Shown here: piece by piece, positions 24,167 to 33,100 of the stretch
Numbering within the stretch: the first letter of the stretch is position 1
How the letters are laid out: the number at the start of each line of letters is the position of its first letter
Source: Dehalococcoides mccartyi
Lineage (GTDB): Bacteria; Chloroflexota; Dehalococcoidia; UBA2979
Direction of reading: 5' to 3'
Assembly: GCA_945865925.1 (NCBI GenBank)
Contig: CAMBFG010000004.1
Span: 1 to 46,658 of the forward strand
DNA: 46,658 bases
Notes under the pieces: generated by a model
Database searches by the model: none
The model's input: the letters and a program-made list of their open reading frames with translations, nothing else
Told to the model about the DNA's origin: nothing
Position numbers and translations under genes: made by a program

Positions 24167-24943
24167 CTACGGGATGCGCTTCGCGATCACGACGTCACGG
24201 TCGAGGTATTCCCCAAACCCGCTGCTGTCGTACACGATGCGCCCGCCGCAGGTGAACATCGTCAGCCACTCCTCGCCCTTCGGGCGGTTGGAGGGCCAGA
24301 GGATCTCCGCCATCGGCATCTTGTCCACGTCGTAGCGCACGTTGCTGAAGACGCGATACCGGAAGTTCCGGCCATCGCTCATCACGACGGTGATCTCGTC
24401 GCCGTTCTTCGCGTTCGCGAGCTGGTAGAACGGGCCCTGGAAATGGTTCCAGGTCTCGTGGGCAGAGAAGATGGCGTTGCCACCGGCACCGGGCTTGTCG
24501 AAGTCCGGGTAGAAGCCGACCGCGTACTCACCGTCGCGCGGGGATTCCATCTCGTTGTTGATGACGTGGTCGACCTCGACGTAGTGGTCGACACCGAGGT
24601 TCGTCGCGACGACGCGCGCGATGCCGACGCTGTTCGCTGGCGGCGCGCTGGCGCGGGCCGGCGGCGGCGGGAAGTACGCCTTGCCTGAGGCGGCGGCAAT
24701 CGCTGGTGTCGCGGCGTTCGGTGTACCGACGGTCGTCGGGATGGGCTTCGGGGTCTCGGTTGCGATCGGGGTGGCAGAGGGCGTCAACGACGCCGCAGCG
24801 ACGGTCGAGGTGGACTCCGCCGTCGGTGTCGCTTCGGGACTGTCGTCGCCCGAGCAGGCCACGACTGCCCCGAAGATGAAGATGACGCTGCCGAGGGCGC
24901 TTGTGCGCACGCGAAGCGTCACTCGCTTCGATCGATCGGTCAT
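24167..24943 (-). CDS. Sortase-family protein with N-terminal lipobox
   Basis: A 258-residue exported protein. A basic N-terminus and hydrophobic stretch end in VVAC (C30), a plausible lipobox. A long Thr/Ala/Pro/Ser linker runs to about residue 105, then a sortase fold. The candidate catalytic triad is H162 (IFSAHETW), C232 (TMFTCGG) and R249 (YLDRDVV), in the order and spacing of class D/E/F-like sortases. Sortases cleave sorting signals and join proteins to the envelope or to each other. No LPxTG-type substrate is encoded nearby. Start 24943 is chosen because the basic signal N-terminus begins here; the frame continues 12 residues upstream. A lipid-anchored sortase would be unusual; ordinary membrane anchoring is the alternative. 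Confidence 0.75.
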   Translation of the reverse strand: MTDRSKRVTLRVRTSALGSVIFIFGAVVACSGDDSPEATPTAESTSTVAAASLTPSATPIATETPKPIPTTVGTPNAATPAIAAASGKAYFPPPPARASAPPANSVGIARVVATNLGVDHYVEVDHVINNEMESPRDGEYAVGFYPDFDKPGAGGNAIFSAHETWNHFQGPFYQLANAKNGDEITVVMSDGRNFRYRVFSNVRYDVDKMPMAEILWPSNRPKGEEWLTMFTCGGRIVYDSSGFGEYLDRDVVIAKRIP

Positions 24944-25027
24944 CGTCACGTCAGTCCCCCTGGTGCCCGGCCCCCGCATCGCAGTGTACGACGCACGAAC
25001 GTGGGCTTCGAGGCACTCCGAAGATTT

Positions 25028-25043
25028 GAGCCCGCACGGGCTC
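25028..25043 (-). terminator. Hairpin downstream of the carboxyltransferase gene
   Basis: GAGCCCG/CGGGCTC form a perfect inverted repeat 7 bases past the carboxyltransferase stop (minus strand), read as a 6-base stem with tetraloop GTGC. No T run follows, so termination may be weak or the hairpin may serve 3'-end protection. Confidence 0.45.
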
Positions 25044-25049
25044 GGCGCC

Positions 25050-26600
25050 CTACGGCCGATATGGGTTTGGCGACGGTCCGAGCTGCGAACGAAGGATCAT
25101 TTGCGCCTCCTCCATGAATTCACAGAGAAGCGGTCGCGTGTCGCGAGGGTCGATGATGTCCTGCCCGGTCGCTTCGGCGGTCCGGAACGGCGAGGCCACC
25201 GAGTTCAGCCGCGCCTCGATCTCCATCCGCTTCGCCTCCGGATCCGGCGCCGACTCGATCTCACGGCGGTAGGCGGCCGAGGCCCCACCCTCGATGTGCA
25301 TCGAGCCCCAGCGGGCTGACGGCCAGGCGTAGCGACGGAACATCCCACTCGGGCGGTGCTGGCACTGCCCCGCCACGCCGTACAACTGCCCGGTCACCAC
25401 CGTCGCCCACGGCATCCGGCTCTCGCACGTCGCGATCACGAGGCGCGCCCCCGCCCGCTCGATCCCGCGCTTCTCCGACTCGATGCCCACCATGAAGCCG
25501 GGCTCGTCCGCGAGCGAGATCAGCGGGAGGTGGAACGTGTCGCACAACTGGATGAAACGGATCACCTTGTCGCCCGCGGTCACATCGGTGGCCCCGCCAA
25601 ACGCGATGTTGTTCGCCATGATGCCGACCGGGTAGCCGTTCAGCCTCGCGAGACCCGTGATCCGTGCGCGCCCGTAGGTCGGCGCAATTTCGAAGAACGA
25701 GTCGCGGTCGACGACCGCGTCGATCACGCGATGCCCGTCGTACCCTCGCTTTCGGTCGCGCGGGATGATCGAGAGCAGCGACTCCTCGCGGCGGTCGACC
25801 GGATCCTGCGGTTCGGCGCGCGGCGCCATTTCCCAGACATTCGAGGGCAGGTAGGAGAGGAAGCGCCGGATCATCTCGAACGCCTCGGCCTCGCTGTTGG
25901 CGAGGTTGTCGATGACCCCGCTCACACGCGTGTGCATCTCCCAGCCGCCCAGCGTCTCTTTGTCCACGTCGTAGCCGAGGGCCGCCTTCACCACAGGCGG
26001 TCCGCCGGGGAACAACTGACTCGTGTCCTTCACCATCAGGTTGAAGTGGGACATGCAGGCGTTCACCGCCGGCAGCCCGGCCACCGATCCGAGGACGGCG
26101 GACACCATCGGCACCGCTCGCAGGAGCAGCACGTCGGTCGCCGAGCCGGCGTTGCCATCTGGCAGATAGGTGCGCCCCATCTCGTCGAACGTCCGCACGC
26201 TACCGCCGGCCGCGTCCAGCAGTCGTACGTACGGCACGCGCCACTCGAGGGCACGGCGGTTCGCCGAAGGCTCCGTGCCCATCCCGCCGGAGCCACCGCC
26301 GGACCCACCTCGGACCGTGAAGTCACCACCCGTCACCACGACCTTGCGGCCATCGAGGGTGCAGAAGCCATCAACTGCGGCACGCGGCGTGAGGCTGGCG
26401 AGCGCACCGTCCTCGTAGGTGGCGTTACCCATCAGCCCCATGAACTGGCGGAAGGAGCCAGGGTCGGCGAGGGCGTCGATGCGCTCGCGGACGGTCAGTT
26501 TCCCGTTGGCGTGCTGCCGCGCCACACCCTCCGGCCCGCCCATCTGCGCGGCCATCGCACGACGCCGTTCGAGTTCGTCCACCTCTGGCTGCCAGGTCAT
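25050..26600 (-). CDS. Acyl-CoA carboxylase carboxyltransferase (beta) subunit
   Basis: A 516-residue carboxyltransferase of the propionyl-/methylcrotonyl-CoA carboxylase beta family. It transfers carboxyl from carboxybiotin to an acyl-CoA. The N-terminal half has GKLTVRERIDALADPGSF and VVTGGDFTVRGGSGGGSGGM. The C-terminal half has PRDRKRGYDGHRVIDAVVD, NGYPVGIMANN, FIQLCDTFHLPLISLADEPG and FRRYAWPSARWGSMHIEGGA. No biotin carboxylase or carrier gene is adjacent, so it needs subunits encoded elsewhere. AGGGAG precedes ATG 26600, and TACCAT (26642-26647, minus strand) is a possible -10 with a weak TGGCGA 17 bases before it. The substrate is not evident. Confidence 0.88.
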   Translation of the reverse strand: MTWQPEVDELERRRAMAAQMGGPEGVARQHANGKLTVRERIDALADPGSFRQFMGLMGNATYEDGALASLTPRAAVDGFCTLDGRKVVVTGGDFTVRGGSGGGSGGMGTEPSANRRALEWRVPYVRLLDAAGGSVRTFDEMGRTYLPDGNAGSATDVLLLRAVPMVSAVLGSVAGLPAVNACMSHFNLMVKDTSQLFPGGPPVVKAALGYDVDKETLGGWEMHTRVSGVIDNLANSEAEAFEMIRRFLSYLPSNVWEMAPRAEPQDPVDRREESLLSIIPRDRKRGYDGHRVIDAVVDRDSFFEIAPTYGRARITGLARLNGYPVGIMANNIAFGGATDVTAGDKVIRFIQLCDTFHLPLISLADEPGFMVGIESEKRGIERAGARLVIATCESRMPWATVVTGQLYGVAGQCQHRPSGMFRRYAWPSARWGSMHIEGGASAAYRREIESAPDPEAKRMEIEARLNSVASPFRTAEATGQDIIDPRDTRPLLCEFMEEAQMILRSQLGPSPNPYRP

Positions 26601-26780
26601 CTGCGGTCTCCCTTGCCTGCCTCAGTGATCGAGGCGAGCCGATGGTACGCCGGGCCTCGCAGGCTCGCCAAAGCCTCGCGCAGCCCGCGAGTGAGTGCTT
26701 CCCGCCCCCTCCGTCAGTGTTCTTCCCGAGGCGGCTGTCGCCGTCCGAGGGCACCCTCAGGAGGCATCGAAGGACACCCC

Positions 26781-27260
26781 ATGCCCGGCCGCCGTCCGAT
26801 CCTCGCCTCACTCCTCGCGACCACGCTCGTCGTTGGCAGCGTCGGTGGCGTCGCCGCGCAGATGCCGCCCTACACCGCCTACGGCATGGGCTTACAGCCG
26901 ACCGACACCGTCACCGCGACCATCGAGGGCATCGAGTGCGGGAGCGCCAGGGTCAGCGTCGCCGGCAACTGGAAGATCAGCATCCCCACTGAAGCTCCCT
27001 GCCATCCAACGGACGGCGCGACGATCCACTTCGCCGTGAACGGCAAGGAGCATGCTGCAACCCTCGGCTGGTCCGGTGGTGGAGCACCGCTCAACCCGCG
27101 CGTCGGCGTTGCCCTGAGCGCTACGACCGTGACGCCCTCGGCGACCGCAACACTGAAGGCGACTGCAACAGCCTCGAAGGCTCCCACGACGAAGGCAACT
27201 CCCAGGCCGACACCGAAGCCGCCGGCCAAGAAGTCGCCGACGCGCCCGGCATTCCGGTAG
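26781..27260 (+). CDS. Secreted protein with Thr/Pro/Lys-rich tail, unknown
   Basis: A 159-residue protein with a cleavable signal peptide (hydrophobic about 7-25, likely cleavage after VAAQ or GVAA), then a compact domain of about 75 residues with a Cys pair (GIECGS and EAPCHP) and the look of a small beta sandwich (VTATIEG, WKISIP, IHFAVNGKEHAATLGW). A low-complexity Thr/Ala/Lys/Pro tail (about 118-159) ends in PTRPAFR. Similar small secreted domains occur in Chloroflexota, but I cannot name a family. The basic tail could contact an anionic cell surface. AGGA precedes ATG 26781. It diverges from the carboxyltransferase gene across about 180 bases. Confidence 0.68.
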   Translation: MPGRRPILASLLATTLVVGSVGGVAAQMPPYTAYGMGLQPTDTVTATIEGIECGSARVSVAGNWKISIPTEAPCHPTDGATIHFAVNGKEHAATLGWSGGGAPLNPRVGVALSATTVTPSATATLKATATASKAPTTKATPRPTPKPPAKKSPTRPAFR

Positions 27261-27325
27261 CAGCCTCTCCACGTAGCCTCGGGTACTCTGCCTCCGCGTC
27301 AGTCGACGCGGGACAGGGGCACAAC

Positions 27326-28177
27326 ATGCAGTACGGCACGGGACTTCCACTGAGCGGTGGGGCATACGACCCTGTGATGCTGCGTGACTTCGCCCAGGTT
27401 CTGGACGGCGCAGGGTTCGATGTCCTCACGTCCGGTGGCCACCTGCTCAGCGCAGAGCCGGGACGGTTCCCGGCTAACCCGATACCGACGTACTCCGGTT
27501 CGTTCTACGAGCCATTCGTCGTCTACACCTACCTCGCAGCTGTGACGACGCGGCTGCGCTTCCGCCCCAGCATCCTCATCCTTCCGCTCTTTCCGACGGC
27601 GGTCATCGCGAAGCAGGCGGCGGCGCTGGCGTTGCTCAGCGGCGGTCGCTTCGAACTCGGCGCGGGCATCTCCTGGAACACGGTCGAGTACACCGCACTG
27701 AACGCGGACTTCCACACGCGCGGCCGACGCTTCGACGAGCAGATCGAAGTGCTCCGGCTGCTCTGGACCGGCCAGCCCGTCACCTTCGAGGGGCGCTGGC
27801 ACCACTTCGACGCGATCGGCCTGGGGATCACGCCGCCCCACATCCCGATCTGGATTGGCGCGGGGCCGGACGAGCGCCAGTTGCGCCGGATCGCCCGCGT
27901 CGCCGACGGCTGGCTTCCCATGGGCGACCCAAGCCCGGTGCTCCCCCGCCTGCACGAGTTGCTGCGCGAAGCCGGTCGCGACCCCGCGACCTTCGGCTTG
28001 ACCGGCCGCGTGACGCTGTCCGACGAAGGGGTGGCGGCATGGGTGGAGCAGGCGCGCCGGCTGGCCTCGATCGGTGTCACCGAGATCACGCTCGGCACAC
28101 CGCCGGCGCTCGACCGCGCCGCCAGCCTGGCTCGGTTGATCGAGGGCAGGCGCGTGCTCGGAGAAGCACTCGGTTAA
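27326..28177 (+). CDS. LLM class flavin/F420-dependent oxidoreductase
   Basis: A 283-residue luciferase-like monooxygenase-fold enzyme. LRFRPSILILPLFPTAVIAKQ, the SGGRFELGAGISWNTVEY segment, GRRFDEQIEVLRLLWTG and the phosphate-binding end IPIWIGAGP match the F420-dependent branch. Such enzymes use reduced flavin or F420 to oxidise or reduce small organic molecules in the cytoplasm; the substrate is not evident. It is a little shorter than the usual 300-340 residues but has both ends of the barrel. CAGGGG lies before ATG 27326, and TACTCT at 27284-27289 is a possible -10. It converges on the chelatase gene with 4 bases between stops. Confidence 0.86.
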   Translation: MQYGTGLPLSGGAYDPVMLRDFAQVLDGAGFDVLTSGGHLLSAEPGRFPANPIPTYSGSFYEPFVVYTYLAAVTTRLRFRPSILILPLFPTAVIAKQAAALALLSGGRFELGAGISWNTVEYTALNADFHTRGRRFDEQIEVLRLLWTGQPVTFEGRWHHFDAIGLGITPPHIPIWIGAGPDERQLRRIARVADGWLPMGDPSPVLPRLHELLREAGRDPATFGLTGRVTLSDEGVAAWVEQARRLASIGVTEITLGTPPALDRAASLARLIEGRRVLGEALG

Positions 28178-28181
28178 CCGC

Positions 28182-30167
28182 TTACGAGGCGATATGCCTG
28201 CGCACTGACCCCTCAAGGGTCTCCGCAACAAGCGTGTCGAGGTGCGTGAGGTCGCCATCGAGGGCGCGCGCGAGGACGGCGTTGAACCCCGTCCGGATTC
28301 GGCCTGCCTCGGTGTCCACCACGAGCGTCCGAGCACCCGCAGCGCGGAGCCGTGATGCAGCGTCGAGGGCCTCGGCGCGTGGGTCACCACCGGCGGCCGC
28401 AACGTTCGGACGGCCGTCCGACACGAGGACCAGCGACAGCGCCCCACCCGGCCGCGACGCGTGCTCACGCGCCAACACCTCGTGCGCAAGGCGCAGCGCG
28501 GCTGTGAGGGGAGTGCGGCCGCCTGTCGGTAGATTACGGAGGCGGCGCGCAGCCTGCTCCACGCTGTTGGTCGGCGGCAGCACGAGGGTCGCGCTGGCAC
28601 CTCGGAACGTGATGAGCCCCACGCGGTCGCGCTGCTGGTACGCATCGAGCAGCAGCGAAAGCGCCACGCCCTTCACGGCGCGCATCCGCTCATGGGCGCC
28701 CATCGATCCACTCGCGTCCACTACAAATAGCACGAGGCTCCCCGCGCGCATCTCCCGCATGCGCTCCACGAGGTCGACCGGCCGCACGATCACCGCCGGC
28801 TCGCCGGCACCCGTCCGTCGTATACGTTGGTGCGGCGCCGCCGCGCGCAGGGTCGCGGCGAGCGCGATCCGCCCGAGGCTCCTCGGCGGCGTCGCGGGCT
28901 GCACCGTGCCGGCGGGGCGTCCCTGACTGGCCGTACCAGGATCGATCGTCGCGCGGCGGCCAAGCGTGGTGGCGCGGGCGCGCGGCGCGAAGGGGATCGG
29001 TGCCGATCGAGCAGGGGCTGCGGCCTCGCTTGGGGGTAGCGGCGGCGATTCCTGCGCAATGGCCTCGGAACCATCGTCCCCGCCATCGAAGTCACGCGGC
29101 CCATCGGAGGGCTCGTTGGACCGTGTGTCACCCTCCGACGGTTCGAGAGGGGCGAGGTCGTCGAGGATTTCGGGGAGCCGTCCATCGTCGGGGTCGTCGA
29201 ACAGCTGCCGACGCTGACGATGCGGCAACGCGAGTTCCGCCGCGCGACGGACATCTTCGGTCGAAACGGTGTCGCGCCCCTCGTACGCCGCAAGCGCCGT
29301 CGCAGCGCGGTGCATGGCGATGTCGGCTCGGACACCCTCGACACCAGCGGCATGGCAGATGCGCGCGATCAGGTCGAGCGTGGCATCGTCGAGGTGCACG
29401 TTCGGTAGCCGCTCGCGTGCGACGGCGATGCGCGCGCGCTCGGCTTGCTCCGATTCCGACCATTGCTCGACGAACACCTGCGGGTCACGTTCGAAGGCGA
29501 TGCGACGACGCACCACCTCGACACGCTCGGCGGCGTCCGCGGGGCCTGTGACCTCCACTGCGAGGGCAAAGCGATCGAGGAGTTGCGGGCGGAGATCGCC
29601 CTCCTCGGGGTTCATCGTGCCCACGAGCAGGAAGCGCGCTGGGTGGCTCACGGAGATCCCCTCGCGCTCCACGTAGTTGCGCCCCATCGCCGCGGCGTCC
29701 AGCAGCATGTCCACGATGTGGTCCGCGAGCAGGTTCACCTCATCGACGTACAGCACGCCCCGATTGGCAGCGGCCAACAGCCCCGGCTCGAACACACGCT
29801 CACCCTCGCGGATCGCGCGCTCGAGGTGGATCGATCCGGCCACGCGATCGTCGGTCGCCCCCACCGGCAACTCGACCAGCGGTGTCGCCCGACGCAGCAC
29901 ATCGAGGGCTTCCCCACGCGCGAGTCGTCCGGCACATCCGTCGCACAGCGCATCCCCGTTCGGGTCGCAGCGGTATGCGCAATTGCTTGCCTCGATCTCC
30001 GGAAGCAAAGCCGCCAGCGCGCGCACCGCCGTGGACTTCGCCGTCCCGCGCTCGCCTCGGATCAGCACGCCGCCGAGGTCGGGCGCGACCGCGTTCAGCA
30101 CGAGGGCGAGGCGCATGCGCTCCTGCCCCACGATCGCGGTGAACGGGAAGACTGGCCGCGCGCTCAC
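28182..30167 (-). CDS. Cobaltochelatase ATPase subunit, fused ChlI-ChlD type
   Basis: A 661-residue AAA+ motor joined to a von Willebrand A domain. Walker A is GERGTAKST (38-46) and Walker B VLYVDEVN (D142, E143). A Cys cluster (C63, C67, C75, C78) sits in an early insertion. An acidic Pro/Ala-rich linker spans about 335-455. The integrin-like domain carries the MIDAS motif DASGSMG (D484, S486, S488) and GGRTPLTAAL. This is the small-subunit partner that powers metal insertion by CobN or ChlH proteins. It starts at GTG 30167 within the CobN stop (GTGA), so coupling is tight. Mg chelation for chlorophyll is unlikely because no bch genes are seen and CbtA/CbtB precede it; cobalt is inferred. 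Confidence 0.9.
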   Translation of the reverse strand: MSARPVFPFTAIVGQERMRLALVLNAVAPDLGGVLIRGERGTAKSTAVRALAALLPEIEASNCAYRCDPNGDALCDGCAGRLARGEALDVLRRATPLVELPVGATDDRVAGSIHLERAIREGERVFEPGLLAAANRGVLYVDEVNLLADHIVDMLLDAAAMGRNYVEREGISVSHPARFLLVGTMNPEEGDLRPQLLDRFALAVEVTGPADAAERVEVVRRRIAFERDPQVFVEQWSESEQAERARIAVARERLPNVHLDDATLDLIARICHAAGVEGVRADIAMHRAATALAAYEGRDTVSTEDVRRAAELALPHRQRRQLFDDPDDGRLPEILDDLAPLEPSEGDTRSNEPSDGPRDFDGGDDGSEAIAQESPPLPPSEAAAPARSAPIPFAPRARATTLGRRATIDPGTASQGRPAGTVQPATPPRSLGRIALAATLRAAAPHQRIRRTGAGEPAVIVRPVDLVERMREMRAGSLVLFVVDASGSMGAHERMRAVKGVALSLLLDAYQQRDRVGLITFRGASATLVLPPTNSVEQAARRLRNLPTGGRTPLTAALRLAHEVLAREHASRPGGALSLVLVSDGRPNVAAAGGDPRAEALDAASRLRAAGARTLVVDTEAGRIRTGFNAVLARALDGDLTHLDTLVAETLEGSVRRHIAS

Positions 30168-33100
30168 GATGTTGCCTTCGGCAGCAGCGGTGCTTCCGCT
30201 CGCGCCTCGATGTCCGTCTCTGTGTCGAGGTAGAGGGCTTCGAGGGCGCCCCGCAGGTCACCAGGCTCCGCCCAGAGCCCGCGGTCGGCCGCCTCGATCA
30301 GCCGAGACGCGATGTCCTTCAGCGCCCACGGGTTGCTACGACGGAAGAACGCCTGCATCGCGGGATCGAGGGCGTACCGTTCCGCGACCTGCGCGTACAT
30401 CCAGTCCTCCACCACGCCCGCCGTGGCGTCGTACCCGAAGAGGTAGTCGACCGTCGCCGCCAGTTCGAGTGCACCCTTGTACCCGTGACGCTGGATCGAC
30501 TCCAACCATCGAGGGTTCACGACGCGCGAACGGAACACCCGATGCGACTCCTCCTGCAGGTCGCGCACCCTCGGACGGCGCGGGTCCTGGGAATCGCCGA
30601 AGTAGCGCCTCGGTTGGCGGCCAGTGAGCGAACGGATGGTCGCGATCATGCCACCGTGGAATTGGAAGTAGTCGTCGGAGTCGTAGATGTCGTGCTCACG
30701 GTTGTCCTGGTTCTTGACCGCGACCTCGACACCCATGAGCGCCTCGCGGAAGTCCTCGCGCGCGTCCACACCATAGACCGCGCGGGTGTACGCGTAGCCG
30801 CCCCAGTTGAGGTACGTCTCCGCGACATCGGCGTCGCCACTCCACTGCCCGTCGTCCATCAACTGCAGGATGCCCGCGCCATACGTCCCCGGCGGGCTCC
30901 CAAAGATCCGATACCCCGCGCGCGCCCACGCCTCGCCAGCCTCGACCCCGCGGGACACGAGGGCGTCGCGCTCCTGCATCCGCAGGTGGCGGACGGGATT
31001 CTGCTCCGGCGGCTCATCGAGGGCTGAGACCAGGTCGACGGCCTCGTCGATCATCGCGACAGCGTGCGGGAACGCGTCGCGGAAGAAGCCAGAGATGCGA
31101 CACACCACATCGACACGCGGACGGCCGAGTTCCGCGACAGGGATCACCTCGATCCCCAGCACGCGACGGCTCTCCGGCTGCCAGCGCGGTCGCACGCCCA
31201 GCAACGCGAGCACCTGCGCGATGTCGTCTCCCGAGGTGCGCATGGCACTGGTGCCCCAGATGGAGATGCCGATGCGCTGCGGCGCGCGTCCCTCGTCGCG
31301 CTGGTGCCGCTCGACGACCCCGTCCGCGAGCTGTTGCCCTACCAGCCACGCCGTCGGGCTCGGCAGCGAACGCGGGTCGACCGTGTAGAAGTTGCGCCCC
31401 GTCGGCAGCACGTGCGCCATCCCGCGTGTCGGCGCACCGCTTGGCCCCGGCGGCACGTACCGGCCGTCGAGCGCGTCGAGGATGTGAGTCAGTTCCTCAG
31501 GCGTCCGCCGCAGCGCCGGCACCAGCCGCCCACACGCATATGTCAGTGCTTCGCGAACGCCGTCGAGGTCTCCGACGGCGCCAAGGTGCCGCGCAAGCGC
31601 ACCCTCGATCGCACCGGTGGCGAAGGCATCGGCTTCCAGCATTGTCAGCAGCGCATACGCGATCGCGTCCACCGCCTCGATGGCATCTGCGGCAGCGACG
31701 AGCGGTCTGCCCGCCCCTGCCACGAGGGCATCCGGCGCAGCGAACGGCGCGCCGGGTGCCTCGGAAAGCGCGCGAAGGTCGAGGCCGAACACGGCGGCAA
31801 CGGCCTCGCGCAGGCTGGGGACGTCGCCGTTCGGGAGCCGGAGGAGCAGCGCCAGCGTGTCGACGAGCGGGACGCCCTCAGGAGCCTGGCCGAGGATGTG
31901 CAACCCGTCGCGGATCGGTGCGCCGCTCAGTTCGTGCGTGTACGAGTGGATCGCCTCGACCAGATGACGAAAGTCGGAGCCGGTCAGGTCAGAGAGCGAA
32001 TACGGCACGCCGTCCTCGTGGGTCGTTGGGTCCCACTCGTGCGTGTGGCTGGTGTCGGCGCGAAGCAGTGCGTCCAGTTCGCTGTCGAGGTTCGCCTCGC
32101 GGATCAGCGCCCAGATCTGCTGCTGCAATAGCGGCAACTTCGCCGGGTCAGTGCGTTCGAGCAGGTAGTACTCGTCGACGAGGCGTGCCAGCTGTTCGAG
32201 TTCGCCGTACGTGCCGGCGGTGGTCATCGGCGGCGGGAGGTGGTCGACGATGGTCGCGTGCGTCCGTCGCTTCGCCGCTGCACCCTCGCCGGGGTCGTCC
32301 ACGATGAACGGGTAAATCAGCGGGAGGTCGCCTAGGAACAGGTCGGGGTAGCAGTCGGCGGCCACCCCAACGCCTTTGCCCGGCAACCACTCGAGTGATC
32401 CGTGCTTCCCCATGTGTACGACGGCGTCCGTGCCGAACCCGCCGGAGGCCTGCGGTTCCGCGAGCCAGCGATAGAGCGCGTGGTACGGGTACGGCGGCGC
32501 GAGGTCGGGCCGGTGCATCGCCGCCGTCGCGTCCATCCCGTACCCCCGGGGCGGCTGCACGGCCACGAACACGTTCCCGAACCGCAACCCCGCGAGGGCC
32601 AACGAGCCGTCCTGCGCCACGTAGTAGCGCCCCGGCGCAGCACCCCACTGTGCCTCCATCTCGTTTCGACGGCGTGCGGGCAGTTCCGCCTCCCACGCGC
32701 GGTAGGTCGAGGCGGGCACACGCGCCGCAGGCGACGACAGTTGCGCCTCGGTCAGCACCTCACGGTCATACGAGCCGCGGTCGATCAGTTCGAGGAGGAG
32801 CGCGTCGCCGTCGGCGGGCAGCGGGCCGACTTCGTAGCCCACATCGCGCATCGCTTCGAGTAGTCGCAGCAGCGATGCGGGGGAGTCGAGGCCGACCGCG
32901 TTCGCGATCCGCGACGCCTTCGCGTTGTGGTTCGTGAGTACGACCGCGATACGCTTCTCCGCGTTCGACACGTGTCGCAGCCGCGCGAACCGTGATGCGA
33001 TCCCCACGATGCGTGCCACGCGGTCGGCGAGCGGTGCGCTCTGTACGACATCACCGAGGGCCACGCCCTCCTCCGACAGCGGCAGCGCCTCCTTGAACGA

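Noticed and set aside
28170-28181. CGGTTAACCG palindrome at the stop of the LLM gene
   Set aside because: Ten bases with no loop, mostly inside coding sequence; likely chance.
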